Shown here: piece by piece, positions 25,606-38,721 of the stretch
Layout: each line of letters opens with the position of its first letter
Numbering within the stretch: position 1 is the first letter of the stretch
NCBI GenBank assembly: GCA_036244855.1
Contig: BQKZ01000918.1
Location: 43,140 to 107,139 of the forward strand
DNA from: Temnopleurus reevesii
Taxonomy: Eukaryota > Echinodermata > Echinoidea > Temnopleuroida > Temnopleuridae
Direction: 5' to 3'
DNA: 64,000 nucleotides
Program-made: the position numbers and the translations under genes
The notes under the pieces: model-generated
Database searches by the model: none
What the model was told of the DNA's origin: nothing
The model's input: the letters and a program-made list of their open reading frames with translations, nothing else

Positions 25606-26851
25606 CCATGAGTGACACCAAAATTTAATTCCGCATTTTATAGGTTCTTTGCAAAGGTTATATGTTTCCTCTTTTTGTTATTTGTTGATTTCAGCTTTGT
25701 ATTTTAAAAACAATTTAAGTCAGATGAAGATATCTTTGAGAACACATGCAGGCCTATGCTGAATAAGAAAACTATATTTTAACAAGTAGAAAACTAAGAT
25801 GAAAAAAGCCTTGTTTCTCTTACTTGACAATCTAAAATGATAATTAAAAAAAAATTGCTCAACAAGAAATCTGATTTATCTCAATTTTAACATATGCATC
25901 AGAATATTTGCTTCAACACTTCATGTAAACCAAGGCAAAAGTAATTAGTTCATCCATGGCGTTAATTTCTTTGAGCAAGAAATTCATCCTCATTGTGCTG
26001 CACTCGACCCAGGTGAGGTGAATGGGTACCTGGCAGGAATTTTTTCCTTGAAATGCAGCTCGCTACCTACAGCTGTACTGCTAAAGCCAGTGTAATTATG
26101 CTACATTGTAGAGCGCATAGGGACGACTGATAAAGTCAGTGTTAGGCGCTTTATAAGAACGTATAATTTATCATTATTATGTGTATAACGGAATCTTAGA
26201 GAATGGAGCCATTACAATTTTTAGCAAAATCCCATTTCAAAAGAAAAGATAATACTAGCACATATGGAAGACACAGGTGGCAAATCATTTACTGTAGAAC
26301 AAATCAACACCGAATTACATGTTAATCTATTGCTTTCGTCCATTATTCATTACTTATAACAACATGACTAGCTTTCCATGGCATTGAATCTGGCTTTCCA
26401 AGAGATATTAATTTCTATCCATATTGCCAAAACAGATGGGGAATGATTACTTCAACCCATACATCTTTTAATGACCCATGCCGAATTTTCCTCTCTCCTT
26501 TTCCCCCAATATAGCAAATCATATTTGATACATTGGCCAGCTATGATCATATTTGATACATTGGCCAGCTATGCTAGCCATATTGATTTTTATTCCATCA
26601 ATCAACTACGTATGTTGCATGCATGCATGCTCAAGTCAATTACATGTAGATTTCATTCCTGGGGACTTGGGTGAATTCCTACCATTGAATGTACATTACA
26701 TGCTCTCCCCCTTGTAAGAGATACAGACTGTAAAAACCAATATTTTAACTATATTTGAATACATTTGAGTGAATTTAGTGAATCTCAGACCTTCTCACAC
26801 ACTAGCGATTTGCTATTTTCATGTTTTATAAGACTATTCTAATCGATTCTA
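25606..26851. repeat. 1.25-kb direct duplication, copy 1
   Basis: It is repeated at 26951-28196 with a constant offset of 1345 bases and only a couple of differences seen (near 25624 and in 'tttt(a/t)tctata'-type bases). Ends at a single N (26852). It contains a SINE-like element and a 28-bp tandem repeat (26518-26545 and 26546-26573). Confidence 0.95.
25971..26180 (+). mobile_element. SINE-like element, copy 1
   Basis: It contains 'tgctgcactcgacccaggtg', 'tgaatgggtacctgg', then 'gtgtaattatgctac' and the tail 'gcgctttataagaacgtata' with ATT repeats. The first half matches 49306-49400. It recurs at 27316-27525 because it lies inside the 1.25-kb duplication. Confidence 0.7.
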
Positions 26852-26950
26852 NTATGATCTTGAAATGTGTATAGAAACTATATGTCATGGTATATATCCC
26901 CAAAATTCACATTTCTTTAATCTTTACCAAAACTATACATGGGCTTTAAT

Positions 26951-28196
26951 CTGTGAGTGACACCAAAAATTAATTCCGCATTTTATAGGTTCTTTGCAAA
27001 GGTTATATGTTTCCTCTTTTTGTTATTTGTTGATTTCAGCTTTGTATTTTAAAAACAATTTAAGTCAGATGAAGATATCTTTGAGAACACATGCAGGCCT
27101 ATGCTGAATAAGAAAACTATATTTTAACAAGTAGAAAACTAAGATGAAAAAAGCCTTGTTTCTCTTACTTGACAATCTAAAATGATAATTAAAAAAAAAT
27201 TGCTCAACAAGAAATCTGATTTATCTCAATTTTAACATATGCATCAGAATATTTGCTTCAACACTTCATGTAAACCAAGGCAAAAGTAATTAGTTCATCC
27301 ATGGCGTTAATTTCTTTGAGCAAGAAATTCATCCTCATTGTGCTGCACTCGACCCAGGTGAGGTGAATGGGTACCTGGCAGGAATTTTTTCCTTGAAATG
27401 CAGCTCGCTACCTACAGCTGTACTGCTAAAGCCAGTGTAATTATGCTACATTGTAGAGCGCATAGGGACGACTGATAAAGTCAGTGTTAGGCGCTTTATA
27501 AGAACGTATAATTTATCATTATTATGTGTATAACGGAATCTTAGAGAATGGAGCCATTACAATTTTTAGCAAAATCCCATTTCAAAAGAAAAGATAATAC
27601 TAGCACATATGGAAGACACAGGTGGCAAATCATTTACTGTAGAACAAATCAACACCGAATTACATGTTAATCTATTGCTTTCGTCCATTATTCATTACTT
27701 ATAACAACATGACTAGCTTTCCATGGCATTGAATCTGGCTTTCCAAGAGATATTAATTTCTATCCATATTGCCAAAACAGATGGGGAATGATTACTTCAA
27801 CCCATACATCTTTTAATGACCCATGCCGAATTTTCCTCTCTCCTTTTCCCCCAATATAGCAAATCATATTTGATACATTGGCCAGCTATGATCATATTTG
27901 ATACATTGGCCAGCTATGCTAGCCATATTGATTTTTATTCCATCAATCAACTACGTATGTTGCATGCATGCATGCTCAAGTCAATTACATGTAGATTTCA
28001 TTCCTGGGGACTTGGGTGAATTCCTACCATTGAATGTACATTACATGCTCTCCCCCTTGTAAGAGATACAGACTGTAAAAACCAATATTTTATCTATATT
28101 TGAATACATTTGAGTGAATTTAGTGAATCTCAGACCTTCTCACACACTAGCGATTTGCTATTTTCATGTTTTATAAGACTATTCTAATCGATTCTA
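26951..28196. repeat. 1.25-kb direct duplication, copy 2
   Basis: Near-identical copy of 25606-26851. About 98 bases (26853-26950) of other sequence separate it from the N. The near identity and the N make an unresolved contig overlap likely. Confidence 0.95.
27316..27525 (+). mobile_element. SINE-like element, copy 2 (within duplication)
   Basis: Same sequence as 25971-26180, shifted by 1345 bases; not an independent insertion. Confidence 0.7.
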
Positions 28197-28371
28197 TGGG
28201 CATTCTCATGAGTGGAAATTTTAGAGAATTAATAGTCACGAAAAAGCCTGGTAAAAATAAATTAAGGAAGAACCCCAAATTGTAGGCCGCTATGTGTTCA
28301 ATACACCAAATCACCTGAAAAGAGATTTATAATTTTGTTGAATTTCAAGGAATTCTATTCAACTTTAATAT

Positions 28372-28456
28372 GTTAAGATAACCTTTGTTTTCGTAATGAA
28401 CATCACACTTTTGNGTTAAGATAACCTTTGTTTTCGTAATGAACATCACACTTTTG
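28372..28456. repeat. 42-bp exact repeat around a single N
   Basis: 28372-28413 and 28415-28456 are identical, with one N at 28414 between. This has the form of an unmerged contig end overlap. Confidence 0.95.
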
Positions 28457-28634
28457 TTGGACTTGTTCTTGTCCAATTACAAGAACGATGGCCACATAGG
28501 GGTTTTGGGATGGGGGTGGGGGGCATTGAGGCAGAATAGCCTCGGTATATCTTTGAGTTTGCAGGTGTTACAATGTCTTCTTGATTGATTACATCGGAAG
28601 GAGAGAGATTTCTCCACCAGTGGAAGGAAATGGA

Positions 28635-28758
28635 CTAGATATAGATAGATATATAGAATATAGATAGATAGATAGATAAATAGAAGGAAAGATGAATAGA
28701 TAGATACATATATATAGACATAGTTAGATAGATAGAGAGTTATATAGATTGATATAAA

Positions 28759-28798
<40 letters not shown>

Positions 28799-28839
28799 GT
28801 AGATAGACAGAAAGGTAAATCGATATATAGATAGATAGG

Positions 28840-28877
<38 letters not shown>

Positions 28878-28888
28878 TAACGAAAGAT
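28635..28888. repeat. (GATA)n microsatellite tract
   Basis: Imperfect GATA/TATA-rich tract with two perfect blocks (about 28760-28798 and 28843-28875). Confidence 0.97.
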
Positions 28889-31141
28889 GCATAGATATAT
28901 AGATAGATACTTAAAGAAGGATGACCATAATTGGCTGGAGAACGGACATGGCCCTCTTTTATTTTTTTATTTTTTCGTTGTAGCCTCAGTATACCTGTGA
29001 GTTCTCTTATGCAGGTGTTGCAATGTCTTCTTGATTGATTACATCAGATAAAGAAAGCGTGGTTCTACGTTTGTTTCAAAAGGAAGGAAGTGTCATTTCA
29101 TGAGAATCTGGATTTTTTATGTGTTTGGTGAAGGGCTTTTATTTTAGATGTAGACGCTCACGAAAAGAAAAGATTTTATTCAGTTCCATTCAATTCAATT
29201 ACAATTATATTTTTCATCTCTATATGAATGATACTTACAAAACAATACAAAATGATACAATGCTATTTTTTAACAAATCAAGGAAATGTACAGAACAATT
29301 GAAAATAAAACACCATAAAACATAAATATTAGTTTGTCTTTTGGACATCTTGGCTATTTATGAAAGCACTACAATAATTAGTCTGCTTTATCTACAATAA
29401 ATGAAATGGATAAAACAAAAACAAATACACGAAAATATGTGGGCACATGTTAAGATAGAAAGATATATAGATTTATGAGTACCATTTCACTCAAATGATT
29501 AAAGATATTCAATTAACAAACTTCACAGAACATCCTTTTTTTAAGTTTAAGGTGATATGCACACAATAGCTTCATTGCTTTGGGAATCTACTTTCCTATT
29601 CTTCCATCTATCGCACAAATTTTGAGTAAAACATGAAACCAACTTACATCGAATTGTAAATAACAGATTTAATGACACACATTTTACATTCACACAGGAA
29701 ATAACCTAATTCCTTCTTCCAGTAAAGTTTAAAATGAGAATTTTCTGCATTTTGCAGCAGTGCCCTCTCCTAGAACTCGGATTCTGGATGATAGATTACA
29801 CATAAATTATTCACATTTTGTATTTAATTTTGGTTATATGACCTTCACTTTTGAGTTAGAGATGCCATTGAAAGGCCAAGGACAAGTTTAGCGGTTATGA
29901 AACTTCCCAATTTCACCCTCAATTGTTAATTTTTAAACTATCAGGGTACTATAAAAGCTAATATTTTATGGTACTTATATTCTAGCAAGTTCACTGCATT
30001 TCAGACATATAGATCAGCAGGTTGTTAATTTTGCAACTTTAAAGATCAGTTTACAAAGGCATATGGGTTTATTAGTGAGATCAAGATTGTAAAATCTGCA
30101 AATAAAAAAACCCTAGTAAACCCCATGAACTTTTATATGTTTGAGCCAAAAAAAAAAAATATTTTCGCCTATTGCACATGAATGCAATAGGCACATGAAT
30201 GCAATTTCCTATAGGGACATTGTTGTACATTTGTATATTTGTATATATTTTTAGAGTTGTTGTTTACCAACAGGGCCTCATGGAAGACCACCAAATTGGT
30301 GAAATGAGCCACCCTGTCTAAATATCAGAAATAAATAAATAAATAAATGCAAAGTAAGTAAGTGAATCTGTGCATGATAGTAATTCTTTGGACACCCCCC
30401 CCCCCCAAAAAAAAAACACCCTAATGTTTTATGAAGAAAACTAGAGCTTGCATGGTGTAGTAAACATTCAAAGAGGTGTGCGGTTGCACCATGTGGTGTA
30501 GGGTTATCTTTAAAGAAATAGTCCCGAAAAGGACTGAACAAAAGCTCAAAAAGATTAAAAAAAAAACCTAATGTTTTGTTAATCAAGGCAAAAGAGAACA
30601 CTCTTCCACACAAAATCGCAAATTTATCAAGAAATGCGTTGAGGAGACACTACATGTAAGAGTGTGGAACTTTTTTGCTGTTGTAAAGAGAGCGCAGAAC
30701 CTTTTTTTTAATCAGCGAGGAAAAACTCAATATTCTACTTAGTTTTAATCTAAAAGTATATGGAAAGGGAGAAGACGTGTACCTGCCATGTGAGACCGAC
30801 ATCACATGTACAAACGCGCGCGTAAAAGTCTTTCAGATTACCGTTTTAGAATGCAAGCAGATTTGCGATGCCAATTTGCATATATCGGAACTTAAGCGTA
30901 GCTATCTGAAGACTTTGGGCATCAAGACAAGCAGCGCTTCTTAACGATATCATGTTTCAGTACGGGAAGGACATGCAAGAGCAATTTAAAATCTATAATG
31001 GGACATTTAGGTGTGCAAGAAAGGTGGCAACAGAAGTTGTTGATGATATATATGAATATTTTAAAGTGTTTTTACAATAGCATGGAAAAACAATCAATAA
31101 TACATTATAATGGGGCGCAAGAAATCTGTCAAAGGATACCA
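28889..31141. other. Intron: mostly unique DNA
   Basis: Contains homopolymers and short simple repeats (C/A run near 30397-30417, AAAT run near 30330). No exon or mobile element supported. Confidence 0.55.
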
Positions 31142-32125
31142 TCACTTTGAACGAAAGATGCAAAGGAATGGGACAAAGTAAACAACTTTATTCAAGCCTT
31201 CACATTGGTGTTATGATCGTAAAAGAAAATAGATTCCTTGTTTGTTCACCGTACAGGTACGACACCTGTTCAAAATTTCTCTGCGGAAGAAGAGGGGAGG
31301 AATTTTTTTTCTGTCTGCATCTAGCTATTATGAATGCTTCAATGGAAGATATTAACAAAGTAAACAACTTTATTCAAGCTTTCACAACAGCTTGATGATC
31401 TAAAAATAGCTTCCCTGTTTGTTCACTGATCAGGTACGACACATGTTCAAAATTTCTCTGCAGAATAAGAGGGGATGAAATTTCTTTTGAGTGCATTTAG
31501 CTAATATGTTTTTGTTTTGTTTTTGTTTAATTGTTTCACATTCCACAAATAAACAATATTGATCTTGAACCCATCAAATTAAACATAATGACAAAAATAG
31601 CAATTAGTGTTTGACAAAGAAATGCAATCACGTGAAATATGAGGAACCTATTTAGAAGCATAGCTTGTACAACATAGGTTCCCAGGAAAATAGTTATCGA
31701 TTTAAACTCCTAACGCAATGAAGAGACATGAATCAAGTGAGAAACAATTGTAATAACGAATCTACATTGTGGTCACTCGAGCAAAGCATAAACCTACATT
31801 TATGTACAAGCATGCGGCTGTAAAAGAAACTCTACGCTTAAAGGAATACAATGAGGGCGATTGAATTATATCAGTGTCTAATAAAGTCATTCTAAAAGGA
31901 GGGTCTTGTGTAGGTAATTGTTTTGAGGGCAAGAACAGTACGCACTGGGGAATGGTGAAAATTATGCAATTGTCTGGTTGGGTAGGAATGTATTTCTTGA
32001 TTTCTATCGAACATGTTTGAAAATACACTTGGTAATTCATTTGTGTTAAGCTGATACATAAATAATATGAATGCTTCAATAAAAGTTATTTACTTTGTCC
32101 AGATCCCTTGTCCATTCTGCTTTAT
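31142..32125. mobile_element. Relative of the TGAGCAGAAGGG MITE, internally duplicated
   Basis: It opens with 'gcaaaggaatgggacaaagta' and closes with 'gaatgcttcaataaaagtta' then 'ctttgtcc', the inverted ends seen at 24455-24695. Between them a ~185-bp block ('aacaactttattcaagc...gaggggaggaa') occurs twice (31179 and 31360). Further unrelated sequence (about 31505-32060) completes it. Confidence 0.6.
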
Positions 32126-34846
32126 AGAGTGCGTACCCCTACCCCTTCTGTAAGTTAGTTGAATGGTTTATGCAGATTTCATACAGATTAGTTCATATGT
32201 ATATTAAACATTTTCATTATTTTCATCTCGCATTTCATTTTTAGGGGTATTCCCTGCCTCCAGTTAGACGGATTATAAGCAATTCTTTAGGAATATGCTT
32301 TAGGGGATTTCTCTCAACGCCATGATTTTAACGACCAAATGAGGTTTTGGCGGATTACTATCCAAGGTGATTTTTTTTCCCCAGAAATACGAGAAATATT
32401 TTTTTTTCACCCTCTCTCTCTGTTGCTTTATAAAAATCATGTCACAAAATATTCTGCAACATGAATTTTTCAATTTTGTCTTTGTTTTGGTCACGTTGCA
32501 AGCACAGTGGAATAGAATAAAATATAATCCCCAAAGAATTGTTACTGAATAGATAATGTTACCGAAGGATGATATTACATGCGTAATAAATGTAAAATTC
32601 GCTTGTAATGCAAGGCAAATTAGGAATTTCTGCGGCGCCCATAGGTATCAAATGATATTTTTCTTCCGCCCTCGATTTTTGTCATCCCTGACATATTTAA
32701 CACAAATTTGTATTTGAAGGAATTAAAAATTGGTAGTGATGAATCAAAACTGTCTGCAAAGAAGCCCTAATTGTGTAACTGTGAGACACTTTGTTGAAAA
32801 TGTTCATAGAAATCAAATTCTGATGACGTCCTTAGCTTTGGAACATGGCGGAGGTGTCAATTCTTTGAGTAGAAGATATTTTCCTAGGGGAAATAGGAAT
32901 TGGAGAGAGTTTGTGTACAGGGGGGGGGGGGGGGGGGTAGGAGGGTGTGAACATTTTTCTTGCCATTTGGTACATTATCTTACTTTTATAAACAACCTTG
33001 ATTATAGCCATTTTGGTACATTATCTTACTTTTATAAACAACCTTGATTATAGCAAAACTTCATAGCAGTTGGCATTTAAAAAATAATTGTTTTTAGAAA
33101 CAATACATCAGAACAGAAAGAAGTAGACATGGTGGTGTCATCAAATGTAAGACAAAAGAAACAAAATCTTTCCGTTGCAATTTTCACTAAACCGTCAAGA
33201 CTTGTACAATCAAATCCTTAATATAAAGCCCATTTGGGTTGCCATCTTAGATCTACAAAAGATAGCAGCGTCCCGATAGAGCCATGATTTCACCTTCACC
33301 CGTTAAATTCTACGATACATCAAACATGATTGGTCGTCTTTGTGCTTCTGTTTGCGTATACCATTATCAAAAATAGGCTACCGTTTTCCCCCTCCCTTGA
33401 CGCGAGTTACATACATAACTAAATCTCTCTTTCTGAAGAGTCTCGCGTAATTGAAAAGTAAACGCTTGCACAAAGGTCACAATAGCTTAATTAGAAGATG
33501 TAATTAAGGAGGGCTTGAGTCGCATGGACATGTGGATGTCATTGGTCAAGATATTTAATAAAAATGCAATTATCTAAGTGTGATCACTTAATGCCTCTTA
33601 ATTATTCCCAGAAAATTAGATTCCCCTCAATTATTTTTCCCTCAAATCAAGGGGCTTCAGAATATATTTTTTTCTTATTTCTCCTATCTCCTGTATCAAC
33701 ATTACGTAAGCCTCTATGTAATTAGTTTTCTCTCGCATAATAAAAACAAACACTTAGATTTCAGAAGTAAGTTTGCAGCCCTTCCACTTTTTTCAGTTAC
33801 TACGTCCAAGCATTAGTGAAACACTTTTCAAATCACTCTGTGATTTCTGCAGAAGTGCTATAATTTGTAGATTTTATAATAGTTTAGCTTTTTAATGTTG
33901 ATAAGTTCACATCTACTGAAGATTTCAGCCTACAGAATAAATTTGAAAAATTTAGAGATATGGTGATTTAATATGTTTCTGCGCTCTGTGTTGGGGGATT
34001 ATAAACAACTTTTAGGTCTCTCCACTAACTGCACTCTCCCCCATAGCCACCCCCTCCCTAATCCATCTATTTCTGAGTTTTGTCGCACATACATTTTTTT
34101 TACCCTTTCCAATTTCAATTCTACATGTAGCTATATCAATTAGGCCAAGATTTGAAAAGTATCAATAATGCAATCTCATCTTCTTCATTCCTCTCTTTGT
34201 AATATAACTTATAATATCTCATCATGTTTGAATACGGTTTCAATTTTACATAAGAAAGTTACGCATATATGCCCTCCTATTCCCGTCCTTTTCTTCCCTT
34301 CTTTACTTTTTCATCCCTTCTTTACTTTTTCATCCTTTCTTCCTATCCTCCATTCCTCCTTTCCTCTTTTTTCCTTTTTATCCATTCCTCCTTTCCTCTG
34401 TTCCTTCTTTCCTTTCCTCCTTTCCTCTGTTCCTCCTTTCCTTTCCTCTGTTCTTCCTTTCTTTTCCTTCTTTCTTCCTTTCTTCCTTTCTCCTTTCTTC
34501 CTTTCTTCCTTTCTCCTCCTTTTCCACTTTTCTTCCTTTTCCACCGTTCTTCCTTTTCCACCGTTCTTCCTTTATGAACTGTAATATAGCTCTTTCTTCA
34601 CCAATTTTTCACTCGACAACCTCTCCACAATATCATTCACCTATACTCTTCAATCATTGCCGCCGACCATCACTCTTATTGCAATTTCAATTAGGCTAAA
34701 ATCACCATTCCCTACCGGGGCTTACCACCGATCAGCTAATGGTTCGAATTTCAGCTTTTCTTCTGGCATATCAATGTATGTTTATATGCTCCTCTATTCC
34801 ATCTTCGGGGGATACATTTTAGTATTATATCAAAGACAATTTTGCT
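32126..34846. other. Intron: simple repeats and polypyrimidine tract
   Basis: Unique DNA plus the G-run and 45-bp repeat (32920-33053), and a long TTCC/TTCT polypyrimidine tract (34266-34573) that makes spurious Ser/Phe/Leu-rich and Lys/Glu/Arg-rich frames on the two strands. Confidence 0.65.
32962..33053. repeat. 45-bp tandem repeat after a G-run
   Basis: Two copies of a unit containing 'tacattatcttacttttata' and 'aacaaccttgattatagc' follow a run of about 18 G (32920-32937). Confidence 0.9.
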
Positions 34847-35032
34847 GGGATGCCAACCGTTCCAAAACATGCTGCAAAGTTGTTTTTTCATATAAATTCA
34901 AGGGATTCATCACAAGTGAATGTCCAAGAGCATGGTTATTGTTGTCATGTTTTTTCTCACTTCGGTTCAGCTCTTTCATTATTCACATTTTGATTTTGCC
35001 CAATGCATATTCTGGAATGGCTGGCATCTCTG
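34847..35032. mobile_element. AGAGATGCCAACC-family MITE
   Basis: It starts gggatgccaaccgttcc and ends ttctggaatggctggcatct. Internal matches to the 53027 copy include 'catcacaagtgaatg' and 'tcattattcacattttga'. It lies in the large intron before the 38722 exon. Confidence 0.75.
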
Positions 35033-35300
35033 TTTTTGTGATATGTTAGAGTGTTCTTGATTAATTTTTCCACAATGAAAGTGGAAGGCTTTACATAGAC
35101 ATACATGTAATATACAAATGATATATTTACCTTAGAGTGGATAAAGGTGACTAGAAGGGAAATTATTTGAAGAAAGGTTTGATTATCCCTGAAAGTTGTA
35201 CTCAGATAAATTGAGGATTTCTTGTGTCCTTTGCATTAGTATCCTTGTTTGATAAAGCTAGCTAAATAGAAGTAATGCGTTTCAAATTCCCTTGCTTACA

Positions 35301-35751
35301 CAGTCCAACCTGTCTATAGTGGCAACTCTATATGAAATTTACCACTGCAGACAGGTAACCTCTATAGACAGGTTATATAAAACACATTTTTATCTAGAAG
35401 GAACCAACTAAGATGGCCACTACCAGGTGTGCACCGTGCGGGGGCTATAGGGGCGCGAGCCCCCCAGGTCAAAGCTAGGGGGCGCCAAAATTTGGTGACC
35501 AAATGCGCTTATAAGGGGATGCCAAATATGTGCTCAGCCCCCCATGGGGGGCGCGAAGGGGGCGCCAAATTTTAGGTGATTACCTTTTTTTTTTTTGTCA
35601 GCTCAGCCGGGAGGGGCGGGAGCGCCAAATTTGAGGTGGACCCTTTTTTTTTTGCTTGTCAGCTTAGGCGGGAGGGGCGGGGGCGCCAAATTTGGGCTCA
35701 ACCCCCAGGTATGAAAATCCTGGACAGTTGACTACTAAGACAGGTTTGACC
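35301..35751. mobile_element. Mariner-type MITE split by a GC-rich insertion
   Basis: The CAGTC(A/C)AACCTGTCTATA element starts at 35301 and its right end (taagacaggtttgac) is near 35735-35750. About 300 bp, from about 35425 to 35727, are inserted. The insert is very GC-rich for this window, with repeated 'gggcgccaaattt' and 'ggaggggcggg' blocks separated by T-runs. Confidence 0.75.
35425..35727. mobile_element. GC-rich insertion nested in a mariner MITE
   Basis: It begins near ccaggtgtgcaccgtgcgg and ends near aggtatgaaaatcctgg. It contains two to three tandem blocks of 'gtcag(c/t)tcagcsgggagggg...gcgccaaattt'. The composition contrasts sharply with its AT-rich host. The style is that of GC-rich hAT non-autonomous elements; no frame is open across it. 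Confidence 0.6.
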
Positions 35752-36584
35752 ACACTTGCAAGATACTGTTTGAGTGTGTCAATATTATTGTAACATTTTC
35801 ATTCTCGTCTCACACATGGTCTGTGACTGATGCTAGGTAGATGTGTATTCGTAACACGTCTGTCTGCATCTCCAATGCATAATTATCTAGTCTTGGGTGC
35901 GCGAAAGAAACCATACATGGAATTAGCTGTGTGGGACTGAGATAAGATTCATACCCCAAGGATGGAGAAGTCTTGTTTTTCAAGTTTCATCTCAACAACA
36001 GGATACAAACTTCTGAGGGGAGTTTCGTGGGATTGTATGAAGACATGAGTTCTGTCTGAGAGACTTTGTTTGCTTATGAATGCATGTATTGATGCAAGAG
36101 AAATGTACATGGATGGATGTATTTGTATGAAAAGATTTATACTCCTTGCTCCTCTCTTGTTTTGAAATAGCTCTTGTTTTTAGAAGATAGCTTAACCACC
36201 AAAACTTCTCATCATTTTCATCGTTGTGAATACCTTGGCCATTTATCATGTTCCATATCGATATCATCTTTCTCGTTAAAGATGGAATGTCTTGAAACTC
36301 CTCCCCCTTTTTCCTTTGTATCATCACAAACTGTAATATCTTCTTCCTGCCATTTGAATTATTTTTCTGTTTTAAATGAATTTCTTCATCTTTTTCCCAT
36401 CCTCCTTCTCTTGCTCATCTTCATCATCTTCTTCTTCTCCTCCTCTTTTCCCTCTTGATGTCTTGTTGTCTCCCTTCCTTTTCTTTCTCGTCTCTTATTC
36501 CTCTCCATCCTTGCCCTTCTACTCCATTTTCTTGTCTTCATCTTCTTTCTCCTCCTCCTCTCCCTCCACCTCCTCCCCCCCCCC

Positions 36585-36942
36585 NNNNNNNNNNNNNNNN
36601 NNNNNNNNNNNNNNNNNNNNNNNNNNNNNNNNNNNNNNNNNNNNNNNNNNNNNNNNNNNNNNNNNNNNNNNNNNNNNNNNNNNNNNNNNNNNNNNNNNNN
36701 NNNNNNNNNNNNNNNNNNNNNNNNNNNNNNNNNNNNNNNNNNNNNNNNNNNNNNNNNNNNNNNNNNNNNNNNNNNNNNNNNNNNNNNNNNNNNNNNNNNN
36801 NNNNNNNNNNNNNNNNNNNNNNNNNNNNNNNNNNNNNNNNNNNNNNNNNNNNNNNNNNNNNNNNNNNNNNNNNNNNNNNNNNNNNNNNNNNNNNNNNNNN
36901 NNNNNNNNNNNNNNNNNNNNNNNNNNNNNNNNNNNNNNNNNN
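36585..36942. other. Assembly gap, 358 N
   Basis: Preceded by a CT-rich tract ending in a C-run, followed by ordinary AT-rich DNA. It lies in the large intron; a short exon could be hidden. Confidence 1.
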
Positions 36943-37835
36943 CCAGTCCATTTTCCATCATTGTCCACTGCCACCAGGCATCTGACCCTCTATTCCCTAT
37001 CGATCAACTGTCACTTAGGCTTACCCGGCCCATCGCATCACAACTGCCCAAGAATATTCATAATGGTCAAGTTATCGCCTTGCCATAATACCCGACAATC
37101 ATTTTCAATGCACAAATTATTTTGATATGCCTACAAATTGGACTTACAGTGCCAATGAATTTACAAAAAGTATTTGGCTGATTTAGATTTACATACATAT
37201 TGACCATTACCATATTAACCATAATTGCCATATTAACTTTGTAGGTGGATATATTTTCTTTACTTTATAGGTTATCTGTTTATCATATATATACACTGTC
37301 TGTATAATGGGTAGTTCAAGTAACTTCAGGATTGTGTGATTGAGACATGGAAAATCAAGCTTTATGAAAAAGGAAAGAATAAAACTTACAAGATGCAATT
37401 ATTGTTTAATGCAATATTACTTTGATTGTATTGGAAAGTATCTTGGTAATCTTGTTTCCCCCCCCCCCCCTTCTCATGCATACCCAGTGAGGAATAAATA
37501 TTTTAGCCTCTTTTAAAGCTCAAAATCAAACAACAGTTCATGAAATTTGCAGAAATGAAATCTCAGTGATATATGTAATTTACAGTACTTTTAATAACCA
37601 ATGAATACAACTGTACATTGTATCTTAAATTTTCTTATACTTCAATAATATATGTTGGGACAAATGAGGTCATTCACATAGGTAGGTTGATGAACAATTG
37701 GATAAAAAAAGCATCTCGTTTGATGAAACCTTGTTTACCTGTCGCCAAATATAGCAATATTTCATATGAAATTGAATTGTTATAATCCCCTTGCATTGCT
37801 GGGTTTCATATTTCAATGAAATTAATCCAGAAATT

Positions 37836-37910
37836 GTCAGGTCTGTGGCAGAAGGACGCTATTGATGTACAAAATGAATGAAGCTAGCGCCCCTCTTGCA
37901 CAGACCTGAC
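37836..37910. mobile_element. 75-bp fold-back element
   Basis: It begins gtcaggtctgtggcagaagg and ends cctcttgcacagacctgac. About 25 bp pair with few mismatches around a 25-bp loop. Probably a minimal MITE; no relatives seen in this window. Confidence 0.6.
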
Positions 37911-38154
37911 GAATATGCTTCATAATTGACTTGGAAAGGGATTTTTTTATTCTGCAAAATGAGCAAATAAATTTTCTAAGATTAATTAATGGTTAGACAC
38001 TCATGGTCACAATGCCTCTTTTATTTGATTAGATTTTAATTGGCAATATTGAGTTATTAAAAATCCTGGCAAAGGTGTTTTATAATTGTGATTTCAGAAT
38101 TTTGCAGATAGGAAAAAGATGAGAAGAAGGGAAGAGGAGGAAGGATTCATTGTG

Positions 38155-38181
38155 ATGAAGAAGATGATGATGATGATGATC

Positions 38182-38259
<78 letters not shown>

Positions 38260-38285
38260 GTGGTGATGATGATGATGATGATGAT
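38155..38285. repeat. (GAT)n microsatellite upstream of 20-codon exon copy 1
   Basis: Long GAT run with few interruptions. The equivalent tract upstream of copy 2 (39081-39185) is GGT/GAT mixed and shorter. Confidence 0.97.
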
Positions 38286-38406
38286 ATGATGATGGCGATG
38301 GTTATGGTAATGATAGTGATAACGGTGGTAGTGTAGTGGTTTGGTGGTGGTATTGATGATTATGATGACGGTGGTTATGGTGATGGTTATGACAGTCATG
38401 ATGGTG

Positions 38407-38608
38407 CAGGGACTAAATTTAATAATTTCCAGGGGAGCTACAGATAGCTCTCCTAGATGCTCTCAAGGAGAGTTTTAGGGGAGCTAAATTGGGTCTTCAT
38501 TTAGTAAAATTGGGGTTACAAGGGGCTCAATAAATCACTCCCCAAAAGGCATTTCAGGGGAGCTTTAGGAGAGCAATCGCTCTCACATCCCTTAAAATGT
38601 ATTCCCTG
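38407..38608. mobile_element. hAT-like MITE (CAGGGAC termini) in copy-1 intron
   Basis: This element starts cagggactaaattt and ends attccctg, with internal 'aggggagct' and 'gagagcaatcgct' motifs. It interrupts a GGT/GAT tract, with 8-bp flanks tgatggtg / tggtggtg. It is absent from the matching position near 39290 in the second copy of the region. Homologous to the reverse complement of 51938-52136. Confidence 0.8.
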
Positions 38609-38721
38609 TGGTGGTGATGATGATGATAATGATAATGCTGATGTGATATTGTCTTAATAAATAAGTAAAATTTGTAAACAAATGTCCTTATCATTCCTTC
38701 ATTTTCCTTCTTATTTTCTAG

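Noticed and set aside
27816..28019. 67-residue frame found twice (26471 and 27816)
   Set aside because: Repeated only because it lies within the 1.25-kb duplication; contains a 28-bp tandem repeat and no protein resemblance.
29150..29460. Possible antisense LINE 3' UTR
   Set aside because: Only A/T-rich composition with 'attcaattcaatt' motifs; no protein remnant or clear tail.
34168..34584. Ser/Phe/Leu-rich frame on plus and Lys/Glu/Arg-rich frames on minus
   Set aside because: Pure polypyrimidine/polypurine tract; low complexity on both strands.
36376..37125. Long frames spanning the N gap
   Set aside because: Open only because N does not encode stops; flanks are CT-rich and unrelated.
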